Assembly: GCF_040276085.1 (NCBI RefSeq)
Contig: NZ_JBELOK010000001.1
Span: 186,001-250,000, forward strand
Direction: 5' to 3'
Length of the DNA: 64,000 bases
Source of the DNA: Castellaniella sp040276085
Lineage (GTDB): Bacteria; Pseudomonadota; Gammaproteobacteria; Burkholderiales; Burkholderiaceae_B
Shown one piece after another: positions 49,975 to 58,278 of this stretch. The position numbers were made by a program, and so were the translations under genes. The stretch's first letter is position 1, and every line of letters begins with the position of its first letter. The notes under the pieces are model-generated. The model saw only the letters and a list, made by a program, of their open reading frames with translations, was not told where the DNA came from and did no database searches.

Positions 49975-50261
49975 GTCTGAAGTTCCGAATCAAATAGTGG
50001 CAGTTTGCCACCTAATGTCAGACCAGCAAACAACCTGACAGCCAAAAAGCCGATTTAGTGTTAGTACGTATGGACTTTTTACGATATAAAAACACGGATA
50101 TAGACAATATGCTGTTGCCTGTACCTCAACCGCAAAATCCGGGTTCACAATGACACCCTGAGTCGGTACGCCGGCTTGCTTGCCTCAGGCATATCAGAGG
50201 CATACAACATGGGAAAGACGCCCGACCTCAAAGGCCAGAGCCATCCCATGACGACAATCAG
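49975..50261. other. Divergent intergenic region, diguanylate cyclase/nucleobase permease
   Basis: This 287 bp spacer has no credible gene. It contains a GTGGCA-GTT-TGCCAC hairpin at about 49998-50012 and an AT-rich block (about 50055-50115) that includes ATATAAAA and probably holds the promoters of one or both divergent genes. I see no purine riboswitch core. Confidence 0.5.
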
Positions 50262-51647
50262 ATGGAGACTGCTTTGACCACCCCGACCCTCACTCCAACG
50301 CAGCGCCCGGAAGACGAGCGCCTGGGCTTGTCCGCCAACGTACTATATGGGTTTCAACATGTCCTAACCATGTACGGAGGGATTATTGCTGTGCCCTTGA
50401 TCGTGGGCCAGGCTGCTGGCCTGGGGTCTGCCGAAATTGGCATTCTCATCGCCTCATGTCTGTTCATGGGTGGATTGGCCACGCTGGTTCAAACTCTGGG
50501 CATCCCATTTTTTGGTTGCCAACTACCGCTGGTGCAAGGCGTGTCGTTTGCCAGTGTGGCGACGATTCTGGCCATCTTGAGCTCTGGTGGCAATTTGCCG
50601 TCAGTGTTTGGCGCCGTCATGGCCGCCGCGTTGATGGGGCTTTTGATCACACCGGTTTTCTCCAGGATCATCCGGTTTTTCCCGCCGCTGGTCACAGGCT
50701 CGGTCATCACGACCATCGGGCTGTCGCTGATGCCCGTTGCTGCCCATTGGTCGATGGGGGGGAACGCCAAGGCTGCTGATTTTGGCAGCATGGGCAATAT
50801 TGGCCTGGCAGCCGCCACCATGGTGATTGTGCTGTTGCTCAGCAAGCTGGGTAATGCCACGGTCTCGCGCCTGTCGATCCTGCTGGCCATGGTGCTGGGC
50901 ACCCTGATTGCCTGGGCGGCAGGCATGACAGACTTTTCACGCGTTGCCTCGGGCCCCGCCTTTGCATTGCCCACGCTGTTTCATTTTGGCCTGCCAGAGT
51001 TCAACCCCGCCGCCGTGTTATCGATGTTTATCGTGATTCTGGTTGTGCTGGTAGAAACCTCAGCCGATATTCTGGCAGTGGGCGACATCATCAAAACACC
51101 TATCACTTCCCGCCGATTGGGCGATGGTCTGCGCGCAGACATGGCCTCCAGCATCATTGCACCCGTATTTGGTTCATTTACCCAGAGTGCCTTTGCACAA
51201 AACGTAGGGCTGGTGGCCGTCACCGGCGTCAAAAGCCGCTTTGTGGTGGCGGCCAGCGGTGTCATTTTGCTGGTGCTGGGCTTGCTGCCCGTGATGGGCC
51301 GCGCGATTGCCACCGTACCGCCCGCCGTCTTGGGCGGTGCCGGGCTGGTGCTGTTTGGCACTGTGGCAGCCAGTGGCATTCGCACCCTGGCCAAAGTGGA
51401 CTACGAAGACAATATGAACCTGATCATCGTGGCCACCTCGGTGGGGTTCGGGATGATCCCCATCGCAGCACCCGAGTTCTACAGCCAGTTCCCATCCTGG
51501 GTAGCCACCATTTTCCACTCGGGCATCAGCTCGGCCGCCATCATGGCCATCAGCCTGAACCTGCTGTTCAATCACCTTAAGCGCGGCACCCCGCACAAGC
51601 CCTCGGTCTTTGCAGCGGGCACGGGGTTTGGCTCCCTGAAACACTGA
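50262..51647 (+). CDS. NCS2 family nucleobase (xanthine/uric acid-type) permease
   Basis: This 461-residue inner-membrane symporter has about 12-14 hydrophobic segments. The family motifs are QLPLVQGVSFASV (the Q-h motif) and ETSADILAVGDI in TM8, followed by GSFTQSAFAQNVGLVAVTGVKSR. These fit the xanthine/urate branch more than UraA. A TTG at 50274 has GGAG six bases upstream, whereas the ATG at 50262 has no such site, so the real protein may begin four codons later. No purine catabolic gene adjoins it. Confidence 0.9.
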   Translation: METALTTPTLTPTQRPEDERLGLSANVLYGFQHVLTMYGGIIAVPLIVGQAAGLGSAEIGILIASCLFMGGLATLVQTLGIPFFGCQLPLVQGVSFASVATILAILSSGGNLPSVFGAVMAAALMGLLITPVFSRIIRFFPPLVTGSVITTIGLSLMPVAAHWSMGGNAKAADFGSMGNIGLAAATMVIVLLLSKLGNATVSRLSILLAMVLGTLIAWAAGMTDFSRVASGPAFALPTLFHFGLPEFNPAAVLSMFIVILVVLVETSADILAVGDIIKTPITSRRLGDGLRADMASSIIAPVFGSFTQSAFAQNVGLVAVTGVKSRFVVAASGVILLVLGLLPVMGRAIATVPPAVLGGAGLVLFGTVAASGIRTLAKVDYEDNMNLIIVATSVGFGMIPIAAPEFYSQFPSWVATIFHSGISSAAIMAISLNLLFNHLKRGTPHKPSVFAAGTGFGSLKH

Positions 51648-52292
51648 CTACGCTGCGTCGGGTTGCACCTCGGGGTGCGCCGCCTGAAACGCCGACAAAT
51701 TATCACAGTGGTCTGCAATGCGGGCAATCACCGGGTAAGCATGAAGGTCGATTTCGTAGCGGCGCGCGTTGTACACCTGAGGCACCAGACAGCAATCCGC
51801 CAGGCTCGGCACATCGCCCTCACAAAACAGACCCGTGTGCGAGCCCTGCAGCCGCGCCTCCAGGGCCTTGAAACCCGTGTTTATCCAATGGCGATACCAA
51901 TCATCGCGGACCGGCTTCTCAAGCCCCATATCATGGGCCATCCAGCGCAGCACCCGCAGATTATTCAGTGGATGAATATCACACGCCACCAGTTGAGCCA
52001 ATGCGCGCACCCGCGCCCGGGCCAGTGGCTCGGGGGGCAGCAGGCGCGGGCCTTCGTATACCTCGTCGAGGTACTCTATGATGGCCAGCGACTGTGTCAG
52101 CAAGACACCCCCATCATCCAGCGCCGGCACCAGGCCCTCGGGGTTGATCTGACGGTATGCCTGACTGTGTTGTTCACCGCCATCTTTCAGCAGATGGACC
52201 GGTGCAATGTGGTAATCCAGCCCTTTAAGGCCCAGCGCAATCCGCACACGATAGGCTGCCGAACTACGAAAATAAGAATACAGGGTACGCAT
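51648..52292 (-). CDS. maiA: Maleylacetoacetate/maleylpyruvate isomerase (zeta-class GST)
   Basis: This 214-residue glutathione-dependent cis-trans isomerase has the zeta-class N-terminal motif SYFRSSAAYRVRIALGLKG (SSxxxR active-site segment) and INPEGLVPALDDG. The C-terminal helical domain has DIHPLNNLRVL. It isomerises maleylacetoacetate or maleylpyruvate to the fumaryl form, which the hydrolase encoded 5 bp upstream then cleaves. It is the last of the five-gene TRAP operon. Confidence 0.93.
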   Translation of the reverse strand: MRTLYSYFRSSAAYRVRIALGLKGLDYHIAPVHLLKDGGEQHSQAYRQINPEGLVPALDDGGVLLTQSLAIIEYLDEVYEGPRLLPPEPLARARVRALAQLVACDIHPLNNLRVLRWMAHDMGLEKPVRDDWYRHWINTGFKALEARLQGSHTGLFCEGDVPSLADCCLVPQVYNARRYEIDLHAYPVIARIADHCDNLSAFQAAHPEVQPDAA

Positions 52293-52297
52293 GTGTC

Positions 52298-53320
52298 TCA
52301 GTCCGGCAGACGGCGCAGCACGGTTTGTTCAATGCTGCCAAAAAGATCATGACCCTCAGCGTCTTCCATGTGGATCCGCACGTGGTCGCCAAAACGCATA
52401 AAGCCTGTTTGTGGTGCACCTGTCTCGATGGTTTCATACATGCGGACTTCGGCGATGCAGCAATAGCCAACACCGCCATAACGGATGCTGGAGCCGTGCA
52501 AGCCCCCCTGTTTGTTGGACACCGTGCCCGATCCGATGATAGTGCCGGCCTCAAGCTCGCGGGTGCGGGCGGCATGAGCCACCAGTTGCGGAAAACTGAA
52601 CGTCATGTCCTGGCCGGCGTTGGGGCACCCAAAGGGCTCGTCATTCAGCGCGACACGCAAAGGCAGATGCACTTTGCCATCAGCCCATGAAGTACCGAGC
52701 TCATCGGGGGTAATCGCCACTGGAGAAAACGCGCTGGCCGGCTTGGATTGAAAAAAGCCAAACCCCTTGGCCAACTCGCCCGGGATCAGCCCACGCAAAG
52801 ACACATCGTTGACCAGCATCAGCAAGCGGATGGCGCCCAGGGCCTGCGCCGGTGACGTCCCCATGGCCACATCACCGGTAATCACCGCGATCTCGGCTTC
52901 GAGGTCAATGCCCCAGGACTCATCATCGGCCACAATGGGATCCCGAGGCCCGACAAACGAGTCTGACCCACCCTGATACATCAACGGATCGGAAAAGAAT
53001 GACTCGGGAACCTGACTGTTTCTGGCCTTGCGCACCAGCTCGACATGGTTGAGGTAGGCCGATCCATCGGCCCACTGAAAGGCCCGTGGCAGGGGCGAAT
53101 GACATGCCGCTGGGTCAAAAGGCATAGCCTGCTGCGCCAGTGTGCCGGCATTCAGCTGCCCATAGACATCCTGCAGGGCGTGCTGGCAGACCTCCCAATG
53201 ATCCAGCGCCGCCTGCAGGGTAGACGCAATTTGCGGCACCGCAATACACAGGGACAGATCTTTGGACACAACAACCAGTTGACCATCTCGGGTCTGATTT
53301 TTCAGGGTGGCAAGTTTCAT
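52298..53320 (-). CDS. Fumarylacetoacetate hydrolase family protein
   Basis: This is a 340-residue FAH-fold enzyme. Metal-binding acidic residues are in WGIDLEAEIAVITGDV, and KPASAFSPVAITPDEL and GTVSNKQGG are conserved parts of bacterial fumarylacetoacetases. The start is the ATG at 53320 (MKLATLKNQTRDG); the frame also opens at a TTG 27 bp upstream, without family similarity. With MaiA it would split fumarylacetoacetate (tyrosine/homogentisate route) or fumarylpyruvate (gentisate route). The ring-cleavage dioxygenase is not in the window. Confidence 0.92.
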   Translation of the reverse strand: MKLATLKNQTRDGQLVVVSKDLSLCIAVPQIASTLQAALDHWEVCQHALQDVYGQLNAGTLAQQAMPFDPAACHSPLPRAFQWADGSAYLNHVELVRKARNSQVPESFFSDPLMYQGGSDSFVGPRDPIVADDESWGIDLEAEIAVITGDVAMGTSPAQALGAIRLLMLVNDVSLRGLIPGELAKGFGFFQSKPASAFSPVAITPDELGTSWADGKVHLPLRVALNDEPFGCPNAGQDMTFSFPQLVAHAARTRELEAGTIIGSGTVSNKQGGLHGSSIRYGGVGYCCIAEVRMYETIETGAPQTGFMRFGDHVRIHMEDAEGHDLFGSIEQTVLRRLPD

Positions 53321-53374
53321 GAGTAACTCGTTATAAGACTTCTGCAAAGACGGGCCCCCACGGGGCCCGCAACA

Positions 53375-54355
53375 TCACTTCAGCTCGGCCTGAACCTGAT
53401 CGAAGAGATCCTGGCCCACATCGGGGATGAACATTTTCCAGACCGGCTGGACACGCTCTTTCATGCGGGCGCGCTCGGCATCCGACACCTCGTTGACCTG
53501 CATGCCGTGCTCGATCATTTTTTTCTTGGCGGATTCGGATTGCGTACGAGCGACCTGGCGCTGATAGGTGCGGGCTTCCACGGCCGAGTCCTTGATGATC
53601 TTTTGCTGCTCGGGGGTGAGTTTGTCCCAGAAGGCTTTGGACGCCAGGGGGATAAACGCGCCATAGCTATGCCGCGTCACAGACAGGTATTTTTGCACTT
53701 CATCCAGCTTCAGCGCGGCAATCACTGCATTGGGCGTACCCTGGCCATCGATGGTGTGGGTCTCAAGCGCGGTATAGAGCTCTGGTACGGCCAGCGGCAC
53801 CGGATTGGCTCCCAGGGCCTTGATGGTTTCCTGAGTGATGCGCGCCTGGATGGAGCGGAATTTCAGGCCATTAAAATCTTCGACCTTGGTAATCGGATGT
53901 TTGCTGTTGGTGGCATTAAAGAAACCGTTTTCCCAGTAAGCCAGGCCAATCAGGCCATGAGCAGGCAAGGTATCCAGCAGGCGTTGTCCCACTGGGCCGT
54001 CCAGCACTTTTTCGGCTTCAGCATCGTTGCTGAACAAAAAGGGGAAATCCAGAATCTCGTAGGCTTTCACCATGCCTGTCAGCGTGGTGGTTTGCGGCAC
54101 GGTGAACTCAATCGTGCCACCTTGCAAGGCAGAGGTCACCTTGACGTCATCGCCCAGCGCGCCGCTGTAGTACGGCTTGATCACGATATCGCCCTGGCTT
54201 TTGGCTTTAACCAGTTCGACGAATTTGGCCACACCCTGACCCTGATGCGATTTCTCGGGCAGGGTAACGGCAAACTTGGCCGTGACAGTGGCCCAAGCAG
54301 AGCCAGACAGCGCGGTGGCCAGCAGGCCCACCAACAGCGAGGTACGTAGTTTCAT
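53375..54355 (-). CDS. TRAP transporter solute-binding protein (DctP family)
   Basis: This 326-residue periplasmic binding protein has a signal peptide (cleavage near SAWA-TV). The TRAP signature is PLAVPELYTALETHTIDGQ, with the carboxylate-binding arginine in KFRSIQARITQE. AAGGAGACATCC precedes the ATG at 54355; the longer open frame upstream is a shadow of the permease gene. It pairs with the DctM and DctQ genes upstream. Linkage to MaiA and FAH suggests an aromatic or keto acid ligand instead of succinate; this is inference. Confidence 0.93.
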   Translation of the reverse strand: MKLRTSLLVGLLATALSGSAWATVTAKFAVTLPEKSHQGQGVAKFVELVKAKSQGDIVIKPYYSGALGDDVKVTSALQGGTIEFTVPQTTTLTGMVKAYEILDFPFLFSNDAEAEKVLDGPVGQRLLDTLPAHGLIGLAYWENGFFNATNSKHPITKVEDFNGLKFRSIQARITQETIKALGANPVPLAVPELYTALETHTIDGQGTPNAVIAALKLDEVQKYLSVTRHSYGAFIPLASKAFWDKLTPEQQKIIKDSAVEARTYQRQVARTQSESAKKKMIEHGMQVNEVSDAERARMKERVQPVWKMFIPDVGQDLFDQVQAELK

Positions 54356-54402
54356 GGATGTCTCCTTGGGTAGAAATCGTGTGGCATCAGGCAGGGGCCT
54401 GT

Positions 54403-55680
54403 TTAACGCCACCATTGGGCCGGGGCTGTCACCAGCACCGGAAACAGGATCAGCAAGACCAGCAAGACCATCAGCGACAGCAGAAAAGGCAGGATGCCGC
54501 GAACGGCGTCGTTCATTGATACCTTGCCCACTGAGCTGATGACATTGAGCACCACACCCACAGGCGGGGTGATCATGCCGACCGAGCAGTTCATGATGAA
54601 AATCACACCGAAATACACGGGGTCGATATCCGCTGCCAGCACAATCGGCATGAACACAGGCGTGAAAATCAGCACGATGGGGATGAAATCCAGCACCATC
54701 CCGGCAAAAAACACCACGACCATCATGGCGGCCATCAGGACCGTGGGATGATCTGACAGGCCCTGCAGCCAGCTGCCCACCTGCCCGGAAATATCCGTGA
54801 TGGTGATCATGTAGGACGCCACCATGGCCAGTGCCGCCAACAGCAGCACCACCGATGTCGTCCGGGCGGTAGACAGCAGGCACTCGTAGATCTTGGCGCC
54901 AGTGAGTTCGCGATAGACCACCAGGCCCACAAACAAGGCATAGGCGGCGGCCACCACAGCGGATTCGGTGGGGGTAAAGATACCAAAGCGCAAGCCACCA
55001 ATGATGATGACGGGCAGCATCAGGGCCCATCCCCCCTGGCCCAACAGAAGCAGACGACGCCCCCAGGGCACACGCGGCGACACGGCCACCTGCTGGCGAC
55101 GGGCCACGATCCACCAGGCCACCACCAGCACCATCCCCATCATGACGCCAGGCACAATCCCGGCCAGAAACAGACGGGTAATGGACACATTGGCCACCAC
55201 ACCAAAAATCAGAAATCCGATGGATGGCGGGATGACTGGTGCAATGATGCCGCCAGCCGCCATCAGGCCGCAGGCCCGGGCCGGATCGTACCCGGCGGCC
55301 CGCATCATGGGCACCAGGATGGCCGCCAGAGCGGCAGTATCCGCCACAGCAGAGCCAGAGAGGCTGGCAAGCAGGATGCCGGCAAAAATGGCCACATAAC
55401 CCAGACCGCCACGCAAATGCCCCACAAACGCACCCGCCATATCCACAATGCGTTTGGACAGGCCACCTGCGTTCATGAACTCGCCCGCCAAAATAAAGAA
55501 GGGCACCGCCATCAGTACAAAGTTATCTGCCCCGGAAATCGCGTTCTGCACCACGGTCTGGGGATCAAACTGCCCAGTCAGAAGCATCAGGGCCACTCCG
55601 GAAAACATCAGGGCGAATGCGATCGGCAGGCCAAATGTGATCAGACCCAGCAAGGTGGCCAGAAAGACAGCAGCAGTCAT
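54403..55680 (-). CDS. TRAP transporter large permease subunit (DctM family)
   Basis: This is a 425-residue inner-membrane protein with about 12 helices. Family features include AVPFFILAGEFMNAGGLSKRI, GSAVADTAALAAILVPMM and the paired PPVGVVLNV segment. It moves substrate into the cell driven by the sodium or proton gradient. It overlaps the DctQ gene by ATGA and precedes the binding protein gene by 47 bp. Confidence 0.94.
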   Translation of the reverse strand: MTAAVFLATLLGLITFGLPIAFALMFSGVALMLLTGQFDPQTVVQNAISGADNFVLMAVPFFILAGEFMNAGGLSKRIVDMAGAFVGHLRGGLGYVAIFAGILLASLSGSAVADTAALAAILVPMMRAAGYDPARACGLMAAGGIIAPVIPPSIGFLIFGVVANVSITRLFLAGIVPGVMMGMVLVVAWWIVARRQQVAVSPRVPWGRRLLLLGQGGWALMLPVIIIGGLRFGIFTPTESAVVAAAYALFVGLVVYRELTGAKIYECLLSTARTTSVVLLLAALAMVASYMITITDISGQVGSWLQGLSDHPTVLMAAMMVVVFFAGMVLDFIPIVLIFTPVFMPIVLAADIDPVYFGVIFIMNCSVGMITPPVGVVLNVISSVGKVSMNDAVRGILPFLLSLMVLLVLLILFPVLVTAPAQWWR

Positions 55681-56252
55681 GAGCGATCCCCCGGACGGCC
55701 CGCGCGAGTGTGCGTGGCCTGATCTTCTTCGATACGCTCGGCAAGATCTTCAATGCGCCCGGCAAGGTCTTCAGTGAGGTCTTCGTCGGCCCCCGTGAGT
55801 GCCCGGCGGATGTTGTTGCTCACCGGAAAAATCAGTGCAATACCAAACACCAGGGCAACTCCGTACAGCCAGGCATAAGAGATTCCCATCACGGGATAGA
55901 CATTGCCCAAGTTGATTTTGGTTTGCTGCCAGCCCCCCACAATGAAGATGGCGCACCCGGCTAAAATCAGCAGGCCGTTTGCCACTTGCAGCACGCGCCG
56001 TGGGCCACGCGACAGATGCCGCAATACGGTATCGAAGCCAATATGGATGCGCTTGGCAGAAGCCAGCACGGCCCCCAGAAAAATCAGCCAGACAAACAAA
56101 AGCCGTGAGAGCTCTTCGGAAATGGCAATGCCCGAGTTGAATGCGTAGCGCAGCACAACGTTGCCAAACACCAGCACGCCCATAATGGCCAGGCAGGCCA
56201 CAATGAGAATCTCGAATCCGTGCGTGATGCGCTGGGCCAGTCGATCAAACAT
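55677..56252 (-). CDS. TRAP transporter small permease subunit (DctQ family)
   Basis: This 191-residue four-helix membrane protein has the ISEELSRLLFVWLIFLGAVLA motif of DctQ. The start is the ATG at 56252 (GGAGCGCCTT before it). After the fourth helix it carries an unusual acidic, heptad-like tail of about 35 residues (EDLTEDLAGRIEDLAERIEED) that ordinary DctQ proteins lack. It is the first gene of the operon, divergent from a LysR gene. Confidence 0.9.
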   Translation of the reverse strand: MFDRLAQRITHGFEILIVACLAIMGVLVFGNVVLRYAFNSGIAISEELSRLLFVWLIFLGAVLASAKRIHIGFDTVLRHLSRGPRRVLQVANGLLILAGCAIFIVGGWQQTKINLGNVYPVMGISYAWLYGVALVFGIALIFPVSNNIRRALTGADEDLTEDLAGRIEDLAERIEEDQATHTRAGRPGDRS

Positions 56253-56358
56253 AAGGCGCTCCGCAAAGGCCTGCCTGAAAAATGGCAACGGTGTACATGA
56301 CTTGTCTCCTTGTTTTATGCCATTAAAAACGCAATCCGGCTATCATACAAACAGTTTT

Positions 56359-56379
56359 TTCCCATCAATTCATAGGGAA
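56359..56379. promoter_or_regulatory. Candidate LysR operator TTCCC-N11-GGGAA
   Basis: A perfect inverted repeat TTCCC (56359-56363) and GGGAA (56375-56379) with an 11-base centre lies in the spacer between dctQ and the divergent LysR gene. The right arm coincides with the ribosome-binding site of the LysR gene, so binding there could also repress the regulator. The spacing agrees with T-N11-A type LysR boxes. Confidence 0.5.
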
Positions 56380-56384
56380 TCCTG

Positions 56385-57287
56385 ATGGATGTCACCTTAC
56401 GACAGCTACGCGCATTTGCCGCCCTGGCCCGAACCGGCAGCTTTACCCGGGCAGCAGAGTCCCTGCACATCACGCAGTCGGCCCTCAGTGGCCTGATCAA
56501 AGAGTTGGAAACCCAACTGGGCGTGCGCCTGGTAGACCGCAGCACACGAAGGATGCGGCTATCGGATATTGGCAGAGAATTTCATGCCGTCACCACGCAG
56601 GTGTTGCGGGATCTGGACAACGCGGTCGACAACATCAATAACCTGAAGCGCCTGCGCCGGGGCGTCGTGCGGATTGCGGCGCCGCAACTGATGTCCAGCA
56701 CGCTGATTCCAGAGGTGATTGCGGGATTCCATGCAAGCCACCCGGATATCGACATCCGGCTGCTGGATTGCGCAGTCGAGAATGCCATCAGTCAGGTATT
56801 GCGGGGTGAAGTGGATATCGGGATTGGCCCGCAACGCGAAGGCCTGACAGAACTGACGGCAGACCCGCTGTTTGATTTGCCTTTTATGGCGGTTTTTCCA
56901 GCCACACATCCGCTGGCAGACAAAAAGCGCATCCGCTGGGCAGACCTGATGCAATATCCGCTGATCGCCCTACAGGGGCAATTTACCGAGCGCCTGGCAC
57001 TGGATCTGAACAACCAGGCATCTGTGCACGGCCTGCACCCCACCCACGAAGTTGCTTTCATGAGCACAGCACTCAGCATGGCCAGTGCTGGCCTGGGCAT
57101 CACGGCATGCCTGCCTTATGCACTCAGTTTGGTCAAGCTCTATGGCTTGCAGGCGCGCCTGATCCACACACCGGAAGTCAGACGCAAATTTTTTGTGTAC
57201 AGCCGCCTGCATGCCAGCCTGCCGCCGGCGGCCGAAGCCTTTGTGAACTATCTGCACCAGCACGTCAGGCAAACCGACTGGAAATGA
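56385..57287 (+). CDS. LysR family regulator, probable controller of the TRAP operon
   Basis: This 300-residue regulator has an N-terminal helix-turn-helix (MDVTLRQLRAFAALA, TRAAESLHITQSALSGLIKELE) and a C-terminal effector-binding domain. It is divergent from dctQ with 132 bp between, the normal layout for a LysR activator and its target. Its stop abuts the stop of the converging MaoC-type gene with no spacer. Confidence 0.93.
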   Translation: MDVTLRQLRAFAALARTGSFTRAAESLHITQSALSGLIKELETQLGVRLVDRSTRRMRLSDIGREFHAVTTQVLRDLDNAVDNINNLKRLRRGVVRIAAPQLMSSTLIPEVIAGFHASHPDIDIRLLDCAVENAISQVLRGEVDIGIGPQREGLTELTADPLFDLPFMAVFPATHPLADKKRIRWADLMQYPLIALQGQFTERLALDLNNQASVHGLHPTHEVAFMSTALSMASAGLGITACLPYALSLVKLYGLQARLIHTPEVRRKFFVYSRLHASLPPAAEAFVNYLHQHVRQTDWK

Positions 57288-58112
57288 TCAGGCTGCTGTG
57301 AACTGGATCTCGGCCTGGTGCGCCAGCGTGCCCGCCTGTGCAGCCCACAACTGCGCCGTACCGGCTTGTGTCACGCATCCCCCTATCTGAAACGCCCGGG
57401 GAGCAATCAGGGGCCGCAGCCCACGATAGGACAGCGATTGCACCCGGCACTCTGGGTGCGCCCGCACAAATGCGCCCACCATCAGGGTGGCGATCAGGGG
57501 CCCGTGCACCACCAGGCCGGGATAGCCTTCGACCTCGCGCACATAACGGTCATCGTAGTGAATCCGGTGGCCATTGAAGGTGACCGCCGAATAGCGAAAC
57601 AGCCGTACCGGATCGGGGGTGATGTCTTCGTGCCATTGTGCCTCTGGCACAGGCGTGGTGCCCTGAAGCACCGGTGTGGAAGGCTCGCGATAGACGATAT
57701 CCTGCTCTTCAGATATACACAGAATGTTGTCCTGGATGTAGCGGTGCAAGACGGTCATGAATTGCAAGCGGCCACTGCGGCCCGTTTTTTCGACGATCTT
57801 TGTAATCTCGGACACTCTTTCGGCGGGCACACCGACACGCAAGGGCGCCATAAACTGAATGCGTCCGCCCGCCCACATGCGATTGCGCTGGCCGGCCGGC
57901 GGCAAGAAGGCGTCTTCCTGGGGATGCCCGTCGCGCCCCAGCTTTGCATAGGGTTCGCCCTGAACAAAAAACGCCCAATGCCAAAGTGGCGGCAACGAGG
58001 CATCTGGTACAACGGGTTCTTCGAGGCTGAGGGCAACCCGCTGGACATGGCCAGGATCGAGGTTGTCGTGACAGGTTTCGCGGCGTCCCACCCAGGATGA
58101 AAAGTCGGTCAT
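57288..58112 (-). CDS. MaoC/HTD2-type acyl-CoA hydratase (mesaconyl-C4-CoA hydratase-like)
   Basis: This is a 274-residue double hot-dog protein. The N-terminal part resembles FAS1-like dehydratases (PPLWHWAFFVQ, WAGGRIQFMAPLRVG). The C-terminal part has the catalytic hydratase-2 motif FNGHRIHYDDRYV, followed by VHGPLIATLM. The family includes HTD2 and mesaconyl-C4-CoA/itaconyl-CoA hydratases. The start is the ATG at 58112 with AGAGG upstream; the longer frame is not conserved. CaiB, acyl-CoA dehydrogenase and MmgE/PrpD neighbours support hydration of a branched or dicarboxylic enoyl-CoA. Confidence 0.87.
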   Translation of the reverse strand: MTDFSSWVGRRETCHDNLDPGHVQRVALSLEEPVVPDASLPPLWHWAFFVQGEPYAKLGRDGHPQEDAFLPPAGQRNRMWAGGRIQFMAPLRVGVPAERVSEITKIVEKTGRSGRLQFMTVLHRYIQDNILCISEEQDIVYREPSTPVLQGTTPVPEAQWHEDITPDPVRLFRYSAVTFNGHRIHYDDRYVREVEGYPGLVVHGPLIATLMVGAFVRAHPECRVQSLSYRGLRPLIAPRAFQIGGCVTQAGTAQLWAAQAGTLAHQAEIQFTAA

Positions 58113-58278
58113 AAGAGCCTCTTTAAAAAGAAACAGGCCACCTCCCGAGGGCAGGAACAACACCCAAGGGAATTTGTGGCCCTGAACCACGGAATTGAAT
58201 ACGTGGCCTGATGAGGGCCGGCTTGCCCGACAGCCATTTGCATGACCTTATGCGGCGGGCAGCCGGCACATCGGTAGG

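Noticed and set aside
53375..55114. Apparent 579-codon DctP fusion
   Set aside because: The N-terminal half is the out-of-frame shadow of dctM; a signal peptide and ribosome-binding site define the true start at 54355.
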